Assembly (NCBI GenBank): GCA_020638495.1
Contig: JACKIN010000004.1
Coordinates: 186,001 to 250,000 of the forward strand
Direction: 5' to 3'
Source of the DNA: Geminicoccaceae bacterium
GTDB lineage: Bacteria > Pseudomonadota > Alphaproteobacteria > Geminicoccales > Geminicoccaceae
Length of the DNA: 64,000 bases
In this document: positions 27,679 to 37,256 of the stretch, piece after piece
How positions within the stretch are numbered: the first letter of the stretch is position 1
Layout: every line of letters begins with the position of its first letter
Made by a program: the position numbers and the translations under genes
Notes under the pieces: generated by a model
Databases searched by the model: none
The model's input: the letters and a program-made list of their open reading frames with translations, nothing else
Told to the model about the DNA's origin: nothing

Positions 27679-29654
27679 GAAGCGGACGGTCGGCCGCGAG
27701 CCGTCGCCCGAACCCGGATCTCGAGCAACAGCTCGAGCCCGCCGTCGAGCACGACCCGGCGCTCCTCGCAAACGTGGCTGACGACCGGATCCTGCGCCCC
27801 GGCGCTGCGCGCGGCGGCGATGGCCGCTTCCTCGGCATGGCTGATCAGGAGCGTGCGCGCCGACGCCGGGTCGGTGACGAGGGTTCCCGCCTCGCCAAGA
27901 TGCAGGGCGAGCTGGTCGTCGCCGGTGCGCGTGGCGACCAGCTCGACCCGGCGCGCCACCTCGCCGACCACGGCGCCGATGGCGTTGCAGACCGCGTGAC
28001 CGGCGGGCAGCACGAGACGGCTGCCGAGCCGCTCGGCGACCCCCTCGTAGAAGACCGCAGCCGGCCCACCTACTGCCACGAGCGGTCGGTCGATGGTGAA
28101 GCGGACGGCGAGCGGTGCCCTGGGCTCGTCGCCGGCCAGGGCCATGGCGACCGGTGGTTCGTCCAGGAACCCCGCGAGACGCCCGACAGTGCCGCCTGTC
28201 GCTTCCCAGACGGCGCCGACCACGGCACGGGCACTGGCGGTGCGTGCCGCCTCCAGCACGGCCGCCGCGAACCTCTCGACCGTGTCGCCTCCGCCTCGCT
28301 TGCGTGCCTCGAGCTGGGCGCCGAGCCTCGCCGCCTCGATCGACCACCCGGACTGCCGGCCGAGCACATGGCCCGCATCGCTCGGCGTGAAGCCGGCGAG
28401 CCTGACGATGCCCTGCAAGGCGAGCGACTTCAGCGGCACGGCCAGATGCTCGCGATCGATCACCAGCTCGAGCGGGCAGGGGCCGCCGGCGAGCAGGTCC
28501 AACAGGCGGTGCTGGCTCCGCGAGAGGCCGGAAAGCGCGACGTCCGCGTCCTGGCGAAGGGCGAAGCGCGCATCCGTGGCCCGAGTGGCGGCCCGTGCCG
28601 CCTGGGCATGGAGCGCCTCGAGCACCTGCGGGTGCTGGTCGGCGAGCAGCGCCAGCGGCACCAGCCGGCGCGGCCCGAGCCCGAGGCGACCCGCCTCGTC
28701 GACACGGGTCTCGCTGTCGCCGCCGAGCCCGCTCGTCTGCAGCTCCACCGCCTCGACCATCGTTCTGAAGCCACCGACCAGGGCACCTTCCGGGGCGAGA
28801 CGCGGCTGGCCGTCATCGAGCAGCGCCACATCAGTGGTCGTGCCGCCCACATCGCTGATCACGGCATGACGAAGGCCGGAGAGATGGGCGGCGCCCACCA
28901 CGCTGGCGGCGGGGCCGGAGAGGAGGGTCTCGACCGGCCGGCGGCGGGCCACTTCTGCCGCCATCAAGGCACCGTCGCCGCGCACCACCATGAGCGGAGC
29001 CGCGATACCCGTCTCGGCCAACAGCCGCTCGACGGCCGCGATGAGCCGGCCGATGCGTGGCACAAGCCGGGCATTGAGGAAGGTGGTGAGCGCCCGGCGC
29101 GGCGCGTCGAGCCGGGCGGTGAGCTCGCTCGAGACGGTGACCGGCCGGCCGGTCAGGGCCATGATCCGCTCGGCGGCCACCTGCTCATGCGCCGGGTTGC
29201 GCACCGCAAAGGTGGCGGTGACCGCGAAGGCATCGACGGTCGGCGCCATCTTGCCGATGGCCGCATCGAGGGCGGCGAGGTCGAGCGGCTGCCGCGGCTG
29301 GGCGCTCGCATCGTGGCCGCCGCCGACAAAGGCGACAGGCGCCCGGCCGAGTGCCTGGCCGAGCCCCCCACGCGCCAGGCTCTCCGGGCCGAAGCCCACC
29401 ATGATCAGCCCGGCCCGCCCGCCCTGGCCCTCGACCAGCGCATTGGTGGCGAGCGTGGTCGAGAGGCCGACCAGACCGATCCGCTCGCGAGCCTCGTGGG
29501 GTGCCGCGGCCAGGACGGCGCGCACGGCCGCGGCGATGCCCTGGTAGAGGTCGTGGTGGCTGGTCAGCGCCTTGGCGCTGGCGACCACGCCTTCCGCCTC
29601 GTCGAGCAGCACGGCGTCGGTGCAGGTGCCGCCGGTATCTATCCCGAGACGCAT
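27642..29654 (-). CDS. Hydantoinase/oxoprolinase family protein
   Basis: The product is a 670-residue HyuA/OplA-type ATP-dependent amidohydrolase. It has the sugar-kinase-like phosphate loop MRLGIDTGGTCTDAVLL at the N-terminus, the second motif SDVGGTTTDVALL near residue 265, and LSGPAASVVGA. Such proteins open hydantoin or 5-oxoproline rings, normally with a HyuB partner; no HyuB gene lies next to it. The family member acting alone and its substrate are uncertain. Confidence 0.88.
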   Translation of the reverse strand: MRLGIDTGGTCTDAVLLDEAEGVVASAKALTSHHDLYQGIAAAVRAVLAAAPHEARERIGLVGLSTTLATNALVEGQGGRAGLIMVGFGPESLARGGLGQALGRAPVAFVGGGHDASAQPRQPLDLAALDAAIGKMAPTVDAFAVTATFAVRNPAHEQVAAERIMALTGRPVTVSSELTARLDAPRRALTTFLNARLVPRIGRLIAAVERLLAETGIAAPLMVVRGDGALMAAEVARRRPVETLLSGPAASVVGAAHLSGLRHAVISDVGGTTTDVALLDDGQPRLAPEGALVGGFRTMVEAVELQTSGLGGDSETRVDEAGRLGLGPRRLVPLALLADQHPQVLEALHAQAARAATRATDARFALRQDADVALSGLSRSQHRLLDLLAGGPCPLELVIDREHLAVPLKSLALQGIVRLAGFTPSDAGHVLGRQSGWSIEAARLGAQLEARKRGGGDTVERFAAAVLEAARTASARAVVGAVWEATGGTVGRLAGFLDEPPVAMALAGDEPRAPLAVRFTIDRPLVAVGGPAAVFYEGVAERLGSRLVLPAGHAVCNAIGAVVGEVARRVELVATRTGDDQLALHLGEAGTLVTDPASARTLLISHAEEAAIAAARSAGAQDPVVSHVCEERRVVLDGGLELLLEIRVRATARGRPSASQWSRIALAIEK

Positions 29655-29814
29655 CAGCCGCCATCCGCCCCCGGGCAGGTTCCTCGTCGCTCCGATCGCG
29701 CCGGCCTCGCCAAGCGATGCAAACCTTCCCTTGGTCGGGCAAGGCTGCTAGGGCCGGCCGGCGGAACGCGGATCGGCGTAGCAGAGCATGGCGGGATCAC
29801 AAGGGCGAAACGCG

Positions 29815-31116
29815 ATGCTTTTCACGATCAGAAGCAACTGGGCGCTGCTGCTCGGCATCGGGCTCCTGATGCTCGGCCACGGCCTGCAGAACACGCTGCT
29901 CGGCGTGCGGGCCAGCATCGAAGGCTTCCCCACCTCGGTTACCGGCATTGTCATGTCGGGCTATTCGATCGGCTTTCTCGTCTCCGCCATCGTCACCCCG
30001 CGGCTGGTTGCCCATGTCGGCCATGTCCGGGTCTTTGCCGCGTTCACCGCACTTGCCTCCTCGGCGATCCTGGCGCACGCCCTCCTGCTCGAGCCGATCT
30101 CGTGGTTCGTGCTGCGCTTCCTCACGGGTGTGTGCATGAGCGGCGCCTATGTCGTCGCCGAAAGCTGGCTCAACCGGGCGGCCACCAACGAGGACCGCGG
30201 CTCCCTGCTCTCGGTCTACATGCTGGTCCAGCTCACCGCCTGGGCCGGCGGCCAGCTCCTGCTCAATGCCGCCGACCCCGGCGGGTTTCGCCTGTTCATC
30301 GGGGTCTCCGTCCTGCTCTCCATCGCCGTCGTGCCCATGCTGCTGACGGCGAGCCCCGCACCGGCGACGGCCGCGGCACGCAGCTTCGGCCTGATCAGGC
30401 TCTACCGCAGCTCGCCGCTCGGCTTCGTCGGCATGTTCGGCGTCGGCCTCAGCCAGGGCGCCTTCTTCGCCATGGGTGCCGTCTTCGCCGGCAAGATCGG
30501 CCTCGACGTCGCCGGCATCTCGCTCTTCATGGCGCTCGCCATCGTCGGCGGCGTGCTGCTGCAGTGGCCGGTCGGCCGGCTCTCGGACCGGCTCGACCGG
30601 CGCCGGGTGGTGACCGGGACGACCATCCTCGCCGGGCTCGCCACCGGCATCGTCGTCATTGCCGGCACGGGCACGTTCCCGGTCGTCGCTGCCGCGTTCT
30701 TCCTCTACGGCGGCATGTGCCTGCCGATGTATGCGCTCTGCATCGCCCACACCAACGACAATCTCGACGCCGAGGACATGGTGGGCGCCAGCGGCACGCT
30801 CGTCCTCGTCGTCGGCATCGGCATGGTGCTGGGCCCGCCCTTGGCGGCGGCGGCCATGGACCTGCAGGGCCCGGTCGGCTTCGCGTCCTTCTTCACCATC
30901 GTCCATCTCGGCATCGGCGCCTTCGCGCTCTACCGGATGACCCGGCGCGCATCGGTGCCCATGGCGGACCAGGGACAGCACATCTATGCGCCGCAGCCGA
31001 GCCCGGTAGCCGCGGCCCTCGTCCAGGAAACGGCGATCGGCCAGCAGGAAGCGAAGGAACAGACCGAGATCGTGCAATCTCCGCTCGCTTCGCCCGCCGG
31101 TCAGGGGTATAATTAG
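29815..31116 (+). CDS. MFS transporter
   Basis: The product is a 433-residue 12-helix major facilitator. The N-terminus MLFTIRSNWALLLGIGLLML is typical of the YcaD-like group. A loop motif GRLSDRLDRRRV lies between helices 8 and 9, and a hydrophilic C-terminal tail follows (from about residue 390). ATG 29815 has AAGGG about 10 bases upstream and is preferred over ATG 29788. The substrate cannot be deduced. It is divergent from the hydantoinase gene across about 160 bases with no other visible content. Confidence 0.9.
   Translation: MLFTIRSNWALLLGIGLLMLGHGLQNTLLGVRASIEGFPTSVTGIVMSGYSIGFLVSAIVTPRLVAHVGHVRVFAAFTALASSAILAHALLLEPISWFVLRFLTGVCMSGAYVVAESWLNRAATNEDRGSLLSVYMLVQLTAWAGGQLLLNAADPGGFRLFIGVSVLLSIAVVPMLLTASPAPATAAARSFGLIRLYRSSPLGFVGMFGVGLSQGAFFAMGAVFAGKIGLDVAGISLFMALAIVGGVLLQWPVGRLSDRLDRRRVVTGTTILAGLATGIVVIAGTGTFPVVAAAFFLYGGMCLPMYALCIAHTNDNLDAEDMVGASGTLVLVVGIGMVLGPPLAAAAMDLQGPVGFASFFTIVHLGIGAFALYRMTRRASVPMADQGQHIYAPQPSPVAAALVQETAIGQQEAKEQTEIVQSPLASPAGQGYN
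31108..31113 (+). promoter_or_regulatory. Possible -10 element (TATAAT) before the RRM gene
   Basis: A perfect TATAAT overlaps the stop codon of the MFS gene. No good -35 lies 16-18 bases upstream. If used, the RRM mRNA would have a leader of about 225 bases. Confidence 0.3.
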
Positions 31117-31223
31117 CTGGTCTGTCAGTGCTGAAGGTCGCTTTCGAAACTTGTCCGCGTCCAGTATTCGCAGCGTTTATTCCGAGCGCGCTCGAACGAA
31201 ATCCCGCCGTCGCGAACCCTTCT

Positions 31224-31244
31224 CGTCGCCATTTCGTGGCGACG
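31224..31244 (+). other. Stem-loop in the leader of the RRM gene
   Basis: CGTCGCCA, loop TTTCG, TGGCGACG forms a perfect 8-bp stem about 100 bases upstream of the start codon. There is no T-run after it, so it is more likely a leader structure than a terminator of the MFS gene. Confidence 0.5.
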
Positions 31245-31344
31245 GCGTTCGGTCGTGCGTTGTGGATCAGGTGGCGGTCAGGGCTTCGTGCTTTACCTCA
31301 GGGCTTGGCCTGGACTCCTTGTATCTCCATTCAGGAGCGGCTCG

Positions 31345-31713
31345 ATGAGCAGCAAGATCTTTGTCGCTAACTTCCCCTTCAGCACGACGTCCGAGGACCT
31401 CCAGGACCTCTTCGGACAGCACGGCGAAGTGGTGTCCGCCAAGGTCGCGACCGACCGGGAAACCGGCCGGAGTCGTGGCTTCGGCTTCGTCGAGATGGCG
31501 ACGCCGGCGGCCGCCGGGGCGGCCATCCAGCAGCTCAACGGCTACGACATGGGCGGCCGGCCCCTGGCCGTGCGTGTCGCCGAGGACCGCGGCGGTGCCG
31601 GCGGCGGCGGGTTCGGTGGCCGAGGCGGCCCGGGTGGGGGGCGCGGTCCCGGCGGACCCGGCGGCGGACCGCGCCGCGACAATCTCGGACGGCCGCCGCG
31701 CCGCCCGTACTGA
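31345..31713 (+). CDS. Single-RRM RNA-binding protein with Gly-rich tail
   Basis: The product is 122 residues. One RNA-recognition motif (about 3-80) has RNP2 (IFVANF) and RNP1 (RGFGFVEM), followed by a Gly/Arg/Pro-rich tail (GGFGGRGGPGGG). Such proteins bind single-stranded RNA and in several bacteria respond to cold or other stress. CAGGAG lies 8 bases before ATG 31345. The gene stands alone with a long leader (228 bases from the MFS stop) containing the stem-loop listed above. Confidence 0.92.
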   Translation: MSSKIFVANFPFSTTSEDLQDLFGQHGEVVSAKVATDRETGRSRGFGFVEMATPAAAGAAIQQLNGYDMGGRPLAVRVAEDRGGAGGGGFGGRGGPGGGRGPGGPGGGPRRDNLGRPPRRPY

Positions 31714-31857
31714 GCCTGCTTCTGGTCCGGGGCGACCGGGCCTCCTGCGGGCGACCCGGCGCCTGCTGCCCGTTGCAGCGACCGCCTCGCCCGCCTACAT
31801 GACGGCGGGGCGGCTGGCCGCCTCTGCGGCCACTGGGGCCGAACCCGGACATCATTG

Positions 31858-32934
31858 ATGATCGTCGAGCTCAACGCACGTTCGCGGGAAGTGTTCCGCC
31901 AGATCGTCGACGCCTACATGGCGACCGGCGAGCCGGTCGGCTCGCGCACGGTCTCGCGCCGGCTCGACGACCAGCTCTCGCCGGCCACCGTCCGCAATGT
32001 CATGGCCGATCTCGAGGAGGCCGGCCTGCTCTGCGCGCCGCACACCTCGGCCGGTCGCCTGCCGACCGATGCGGGTCTCAGGCTCTATGTCGATGGGCTG
32101 CTCGAGCTCGGTGGCCTCTCCAAGGACGACCGGCAGCGCATCGAGACGCAATGCGCCGTGGCCGGGCGGAGCATCGAGGCGGTGCTCGAGGACGCCACCG
32201 AGACGCTCTCCGGGCTCTCGCGCTACGCCGGGCTCGTCATCGCACCCACGACCAGGCGACCCTACAAGCACATCGAGTTCGTGCCGCTCAGCCCCGGCCG
32301 GGCACTGGTGGTCACGGTATCCGATGGTGGCATGGTCGAGAACCGGGTGATCGAGGTGCCCATCGGCATGTCGCCGGCGACCCTGGTCGAGGCGGGCAAC
32401 TACCTGACGGCGCGACTCGCCGGGCGCACTTTCGCCGAGGCCAGGGCGGAAATCCAGGCGGAGATCGAGAAGCGGCAGGGCGAGCTCGACGAGCTGACGC
32501 AGAAGGTCGTCGCCTCGGGCCTCGCGACCTGGGGCGGCGACGATGCGACCGATGGCGGCACGCTCCTTGTGCGCGGACATGCCAACCTGCTCGACGATGT
32601 CAGCACGCTGGTCGACCTCGAGCGGATCCGCCACCTGTTCACCGCGCTCGAGACCAAGCGCAGCTTCGTCAAGTTGATCGAGCTCTCCGACGCGGGCAAG
32701 GGCGTGCAGATCTTCATCGGCGCCGAGAACGAGCTGTTCGCGCACAGCGGCTGCTCGGCCATCATCGCCCCCTTCCGGGCTGGTGACACCGCCGGCAAAT
32801 CGCCATCTGTGGTCGGGGCGATCGGCGTGATCGGCCCGACCCGCATGAACTATTCGAGGATCATCCCGATGGTCGACCATACCGCCCGGGTGATCAGCCG
32901 CCTCCTGGGCAGCCCCAACAGCGAGAAGGACTGA
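31858..32934 (+). CDS. hrcA: Heat-inducible transcription repressor HrcA
   Basis: The product is a 358-residue repressor with an N-terminal winged helix (MIVELNARSREVFRQIVDAY, GSRTVSRRL) and a GAF-like domain ending in the conserved IGVIGPTRMNYSRIIPMVD. HrcA binds CIRCE operators and needs GroEL for folding. No CIRCE repeat is visible in the 144 bases upstream, so it is probably not autoregulated here. ATG 31858 is preferred over TTG 31855. Its stop overlaps the grpE start (TGATG). Confidence 0.95.
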   Translation: MIVELNARSREVFRQIVDAYMATGEPVGSRTVSRRLDDQLSPATVRNVMADLEEAGLLCAPHTSAGRLPTDAGLRLYVDGLLELGGLSKDDRQRIETQCAVAGRSIEAVLEDATETLSGLSRYAGLVIAPTTRRPYKHIEFVPLSPGRALVVTVSDGGMVENRVIEVPIGMSPATLVEAGNYLTARLAGRTFAEARAEIQAEIEKRQGELDELTQKVVASGLATWGGDDATDGGTLLVRGHANLLDDVSTLVDLERIRHLFTALETKRSFVKLIELSDAGKGVQIFIGAENELFAHSGCSAIIAPFRAGDTAGKSPSVVGAIGVIGPTRMNYSRIIPMVDHTARVISRLLGSPNSEKD

Positions 32935-33569
32935 TGCAACAGGACGTCGACAAGCCGGAAACCGAGGCCAGCGTCGAAGCTGCGGCCGAGGCGCCCGACG
33001 GGACCGGTGCCGCCACCGGGCAGGAAAGCGATGCCACAGCCGAGATCGCCGATCTCAAGGACAAGCTCCTGCGCGCCCTGGCCGATACCGAGAACCTTCG
33101 GCGCCGGCACACGCGCGAGCTGGAGGAGGCGCGCCGCTATGCGATGACCGGCTTCGCTCGCGATCTCCTGGACGTGGCCGACAACATGCGCCGGGCGATC
33201 GCCGCCGTGCCGGCCAATGCCCGTGAGGAGAACGAGCTCGTGGCCAACCTGCTCGAAGGCGTCGAGCTGACCGAGCGCTCGCTGCTCACAGCCTTCGACA
33301 AGCACAAGGTGGCCCGCATCGACCCGGCGCGCGGCGACAAGTTCGATCACAACCGCCATCAGGCGATGTTCGAGGTGCCGTCCGCCGATCTGCCGCCCGG
33401 CCATGTCGCCGAGGTGATGCAGACCGGCTGGGTCTTGGCCGATCGGCTCTTGCGCCCGGCCATGGTCGGCGTCAGCAAGGCGATGCCCCAAACGGCGACC
33501 GCAACGGCGAACGATTCGGTCGGTGACGATGCGCCTGGGCGCGGCTCGACCGTCGATACGCGCGCCTGA
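32934..33569 (+). CDS. grpE: Nucleotide exchange factor GrpE
   Basis: The product has 211 residues with an acidic disordered N-terminus, a long coiled coil (ADLKDKLLRALADTENLRRR) and a C-terminal beta domain (GDKFDHNRHQAMFEVP, VLADRLLRPAMVGV). It releases ADP from DnaK. The ATG shares bases with the hrcA stop, so the two are coupled; dnaK itself is not in the window. Confidence 0.95.
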   Translation: MQQDVDKPETEASVEAAAEAPDGTGAATGQESDATAEIADLKDKLLRALADTENLRRRHTRELEEARRYAMTGFARDLLDVADNMRRAIAAVPANAREENELVANLLEGVELTERSLLTAFDKHKVARIDPARGDKFDHNRHQAMFEVPSADLPPGHVAEVMQTGWVLADRLLRPAMVGVSKAMPQTATATANDSVGDDAPGRGSTVDTRA

Positions 33570-33617
33570 CATCCGCCCTCTTTCGAGCCTTTTCGCCCCC
33601 CCAATCGAGGAACGGCC

Positions 33618-34826
33618 ATGACCGGCAATCCCAAGAAGGTGGTGCTCGCCTACTCCGGCGGCCTCGACACCTCGGTCATCCTGCGCTGGCTGCAGGACAC
33701 CTATCGCTGCGAGGTCGTCACCTTCACCGCCGATCTCGGCCAGGGCGAGGAGCTGGAGCCGGCCCGCGCCAAGGCCGAGATGATGGGGGTGAAGGAGATC
33801 CATATCGAGGATCTCCAGGAGGAGTTCGTCCGCGACTTCGTCTTCCCGATGTTCCGCGCCAACACCGTCTACGAGGGAACCTATCTCCTCGGCACCTCGA
33901 TCGCCCGGCCGCTGATCGCCAAGCGGCTGATCGAGATCGCGCGCGAGGTCGGTGCCGACGCCGTGGCGCACGGGGCGACGGGCAAGGGCAACGACCAGGT
34001 CCGCTTCGAGCTCGGCTGCTATGCGCTCGACCCGCACATCAAGGTCATCGCGCCCTGGCGGCTCTGGGACCTGAACTCCCGCGACAAGCTGATCCAGTAC
34101 GCCGAGAGCCGGCAGATTCCGATCCCCCGCGGCAAGCGGGGAACACCACCCTATTCGACCGATGCCAACCTCCTGCACATCTCCTACGAGGGCCTGGCGC
34201 TCGAGGATCCCTGGATCGAGGCGGACGAGGAGATGTTCACCCGCTCGGTCAGCCCCGAGCTGGCGCCCGAGCGGCCGACCTATGTCGAGATCGGCTTCGA
34301 GCGGGGCGACGCCGTCTCGGTCGACGGCGAGCCGCTCTCGCCCGCCAACCTGCTGCGGCGCCTGAACGACCTCGCCGGGGCGAACGGCATCGGCCGGCTC
34401 GATCTCGTCGAGAACCGCTATGTCGGCATGAAGAGCCGTGGCGTCTACGAGACGCCCGGCGGCACCATCCTGCTCGCCGCCCATCGCGGCATCGAGAGCA
34501 TCACCCTCGACCGCGGTGCCGCCCACCTCAAGGACGAGCTGATGCCGCGCTACGCCGAGCTGATCTACAACGGCTACTGGTTCAGCCCCGAGCGCGAGAT
34601 GCTCCAGGCGCTGATCGACCAGAGCCAGGGCCCGGTGACCGGCACGGTCCGCCTCAAGCTCTACAAGGGCAGCGCCGCCGTGGTCGGCCGCAAGGCGCCG
34701 CAGAGCCTCTACAGCGAGGACTACGCCACCTTCGAGGCCGACACCGTCTACGACCAGAAGGACGCCGAAGGCTTCATCAAGCTCAACGCGCTCCGGCTAC
34801 GCATCGCGGCGTTGGCGCGGCGGTAG
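33618..34826 (+). CDS. argG: Argininosuccinate synthase
   Basis: The product is 402 residues and full length. The ATP-pyrophosphatase loop AYSGGLDTSVI is at the N-terminus, followed by GATGKGNDQVRFE and YSTDANLLHISYEG. The enzyme joins citrulline and aspartate in arginine synthesis. It lies 48 bases after grpE and may have its own promoter. No other arginine genes are nearby. Confidence 0.96.
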   Translation: MTGNPKKVVLAYSGGLDTSVILRWLQDTYRCEVVTFTADLGQGEELEPARAKAEMMGVKEIHIEDLQEEFVRDFVFPMFRANTVYEGTYLLGTSIARPLIAKRLIEIAREVGADAVAHGATGKGNDQVRFELGCYALDPHIKVIAPWRLWDLNSRDKLIQYAESRQIPIPRGKRGTPPYSTDANLLHISYEGLALEDPWIEADEEMFTRSVSPELAPERPTYVEIGFERGDAVSVDGEPLSPANLLRRLNDLAGANGIGRLDLVENRYVGMKSRGVYETPGGTILLAAHRGIESITLDRGAAHLKDELMPRYAELIYNGYWFSPEREMLQALIDQSQGPVTGTVRLKLYKGSAAVVGRKAPQSLYSEDYATFEADTVYDQKDAEGFIKLNALRLRIAALARR

Positions 34827-34884
34827 CCACCGCACAATCTCGCGCAGACCCTGAAACACGACGGAAAAATCGCGAATTAGGGGA

Positions 34885-34912
34885 TTGTGAAGATAATAAT
34901 TTAACTTATGGT
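34885..34912 (+). promoter_or_regulatory. Putative promoter of the PD-(D/E)XK-like gene
   Basis: TTGTGA (34885-34890) and TATGGT (34907-34912) are separated by 16 bases inside one of the most AT-rich stretches of the window. They are well placed for the following gene, which has a strong GGAGG at 34956-34960. Confidence 0.5.
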
Positions 34913-34965
34913 TATAGGCTGTTCGCAGCGCTATGACGTCCTTCGATGTTGCAGCGGAGGACAGG

Positions 34966-36165
34966 ATGAGTGCTGTTTTCTTGGAAGCGGATGGTCTGGC
35001 CGGGAACCGCCTGAAGAGGGCTCCGCTCGGCAACGGGCACGATGAACGATGGCTCCAGGATCTACTCTTTCGCCACCCGCACCTCATTCCCCTCGAACGA
35101 ATCGAGCCAGGTGCCGGTGAGGTAATTCCGATTTGCCGGGAGCTGTCGCTGCCCAAGCCGGGCGGACGGTCCGTCTTCCTGGACATATTGGGGGTAACAC
35201 CACACGGACGTCCCGTTCTGGTGGAGTGCAAATTGTGGCGCAACCCTCAGGCTCGACGTGAAGTTGTGGCCCAACTGCTGGAGTATGCGGCGCTGCTACG
35301 GCGGCGATCCTTTGCCGATCTCACCGTCCAGCTCAGGGCGGTTCTGGGCACGAAAGACGACAATCCCCTGTTTACTCATGTCCGCCATGGACTGTCGGAA
35401 CCTGCCGACGAGGTGCGCTTTGTCGATGCGGTGGCGCGCAATCTCCGAGCCGGCGACTTCCATCTGATCATAGCAGGCGAAGGCATCCGCGAGGATCTGA
35501 CAGTCATCTCGGAGCATCTCGGCGCACAGGGGGCGAGACTCGCGCTGATCGAGCTCCAGTTGTGGTGCGACGATGGGGGGCGGACTTTGGTGGTGCCGCA
35601 GGTCGCAATGCGGACGGAGGTGATCCGCCAGCGGCTAATTCTGGATGACGCGGGCATACCCGTTCAGTTGGTCGATCTCGCCGGGTCGGACGACAGAACT
35701 GAAATTGAAGAGGTTGTGGATCCGGAAGGCGCGAGGATCCGCAGAGAGAGCAATAGAGAGTTCTGGCAGCGTTTCATCGAAACAGCGTGTTTCGAGCATC
35801 CCGATCAGCCGACGCCGAGGCATGGAACAAATAATTCAGTAAGAATTCCACTGCCGCCACCAGCTCGCTGGCTGACGGCCTATCGGAGTGAGGGGGAGGG
35901 GGAAGCAGGGCTCTTTCTGCGCTGCGAGCAAGGCAACATGCTATGCGCCGAGCTCGCGCCCGAGGCTGAAGCGCTTCGTGCGGAAACGGGTCTTCGAGAT
36001 CTGTATTTCAAGGTCGGTCAACCGGGGCAGCGCGACATCATTGGTATCGCTCGCCCGCTTACCGATTTCGGCGGTACGGATGAGCAATTGGCGTGGTTGG
36101 AATGTACCGCAAACAAGCTGGTTAATGCCCTGCGTCCCCGGCTGTCCGTCCCGCAAGATGCCTGA
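34966..36165 (+). CDS. PD-(D/E)XK nuclease-like protein, unknown function
   Basis: The product has 399 residues. Between about residues 50 and 90 the pattern SVFLDILGV, then RPVLVECKLWRN, then EVVAQLLEYAALL matches the D-x(n)-E-x-K core and following helix of NucS/DUF91-like endonuclease folds. The C-terminal third (YRSEGEGEAGLFLRCE, ELAPEAEALR) resembles the DUF4268-type domain often joined to such cores. ATG 34966 is chosen for the GGAGG 5 bases upstream; ATG 34933 is weaker. Base composition is visibly less GC-rich than in the neighbours, suggesting transfer. A role in DNA repair or defence is possible but not shown. Confidence 0.75.
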   Translation: MSAVFLEADGLAGNRLKRAPLGNGHDERWLQDLLFRHPHLIPLERIEPGAGEVIPICRELSLPKPGGRSVFLDILGVTPHGRPVLVECKLWRNPQARREVVAQLLEYAALLRRRSFADLTVQLRAVLGTKDDNPLFTHVRHGLSEPADEVRFVDAVARNLRAGDFHLIIAGEGIREDLTVISEHLGAQGARLALIELQLWCDDGGRTLVVPQVAMRTEVIRQRLILDDAGIPVQLVDLAGSDDRTEIEEVVDPEGARIRRESNREFWQRFIETACFEHPDQPTPRHGTNNSVRIPLPPPARWLTAYRSEGEGEAGLFLRCEQGNMLCAELAPEAEALRAETGLRDLYFKVGQPGQRDIIGIARPLTDFGGTDEQLAWLECTANKLVNALRPRLSVPQDA

Positions 36166-36354
36166 CTAGCTCCGTTCGACTGAAGTGCTTCACCACGGAA
36201 GTCCGATCGGAGCCCCACACTCACGGACTTATCCCCATCCAGGGCAGACACTGTATCTGGCCCAGAGCTTGATCGGACTCCATTGAGCTGGATGTCGGGG
36301 TGGGCCGTGGCTACCGCTTGCCGGTTCCCTATGGATCAGACATAGCATTCGGCC

Positions 36355-37119
36355 ATGATGGATCGTGCTGCCGCCGGACAGAGCTGGAGCGCCACGGGCT
36401 ACCGGCACCATGCCGGTTTCGTCGCCACGCTCGGCCGACCGGTGCTCGAGCTCCTGGCACCCGTGGCCGGTGAGCGGATTCTCGATCTCGGTTGCGGCGA
36501 CGGGGCGCTGACGGCGGAGCTGGTGGCGACCGGCGCCGAGGTGGTCGGCTGCGATGCCTCGCCAGAGCTGCTCGATGCGGCACGGGCGAGGGGTCTCGAC
36601 GTGGTCCTGGCCGATGGCCACGCCTTGCCGTTCGAAGCCGAGTTCGACGCCGTCTTTTCCAATGCGGCGCTGCACTGGATGACCCGGCCGGACGACGTCA
36701 TCGCCGGTGTGGCCAGGGCCCTTCGGCCCGGCGGACGGTTCGTCGCCGAGTTCGGCGGCATGGGCAATGTGGCCGCCATCACCACCGCCCTGCGCGCCGT
36801 GCTGGGCGAGGCCGGCATCGACGCCTTCGCCATGCGGCCCTGGTATTTCCCGAGCCCGGACGAGCACGCCGCCCGGCTCGAACGGCAGGGTTTCAGCGTC
36901 TCGTCGATCGAGCTGATCCCGCGGCCGACGCCCTTGCCGACCGGCATGGCCGGCTGGCTCGAGACCTTTGCGCAGCCCTTCCTGCGCCACGCCCCGGCGG
37001 TCGAGCGTGCGGGCCTGCTGGCCCGGGCCGTCCGCCTGCTCGAGCCGGCGCTGTGCGACAGCGCCGGCAACTGGACAGCCGATTATGTCCGCCTGCGGTT
37101 TCGGGCGGCACGGGGATGA
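36355..37119 (+). CDS. Class I SAM-dependent methyltransferase
   Basis: The product is 254 residues with a SAM-binding motif ILDLGCGDGALTAEL (about 41-55), the acidic motif VVGCDASPELL and FSNAALHWM. It resembles trans-aconitate 2-methyltransferase-like proteins, but the substrate is uncertain. The preceding 189 bases (36166-36354) contain nothing I recognise. Base composition returns to the genomic norm here. Confidence 0.85.
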   Translation: MMDRAAAGQSWSATGYRHHAGFVATLGRPVLELLAPVAGERILDLGCGDGALTAELVATGAEVVGCDASPELLDAARARGLDVVLADGHALPFEAEFDAVFSNAALHWMTRPDDVIAGVARALRPGGRFVAEFGGMGNVAAITTALRAVLGEAGIDAFAMRPWYFPSPDEHAARLERQGFSVSSIELIPRPTPLPTGMAGWLETFAQPFLRHAPAVERAGLLARAVRLLEPALCDSAGNWTADYVRLRFRAARG

Positions 37120-37256
37120 GGAAGCCGGGTGGAGCCATTGAATCCGAACGGAATTCAACTAATGGTTGATTTCATGTCATAATTGGTAGCATGTGACAAT
37201 GAGAACCGCCCGCCGGCAAGAGCGGAGAGGTTCGAGGCGGTACCAGGAGACACGAC

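Noticed and set aside
26220..31112. Open frame of more than 1600 codons on the plus strand
   Set aside because: It runs through mgtE, the antisense of the hydantoinase gene and the MFS gene with low-complexity Arg/Pro sequence; high GC content suppresses stops. Not a gene.
31714..31857. CIRCE operator before hrcA
   Set aside because: No TTAGCACTC-N9-GAGTGCTAA or near match is visible upstream of hrcA.
37120..37256. LexA box upstream of radC
   Set aside because: GAACGGAATTCAAC resembles half-sites but does not fit GTTC-N7-GTTC or GAAC-N7-GAAC.
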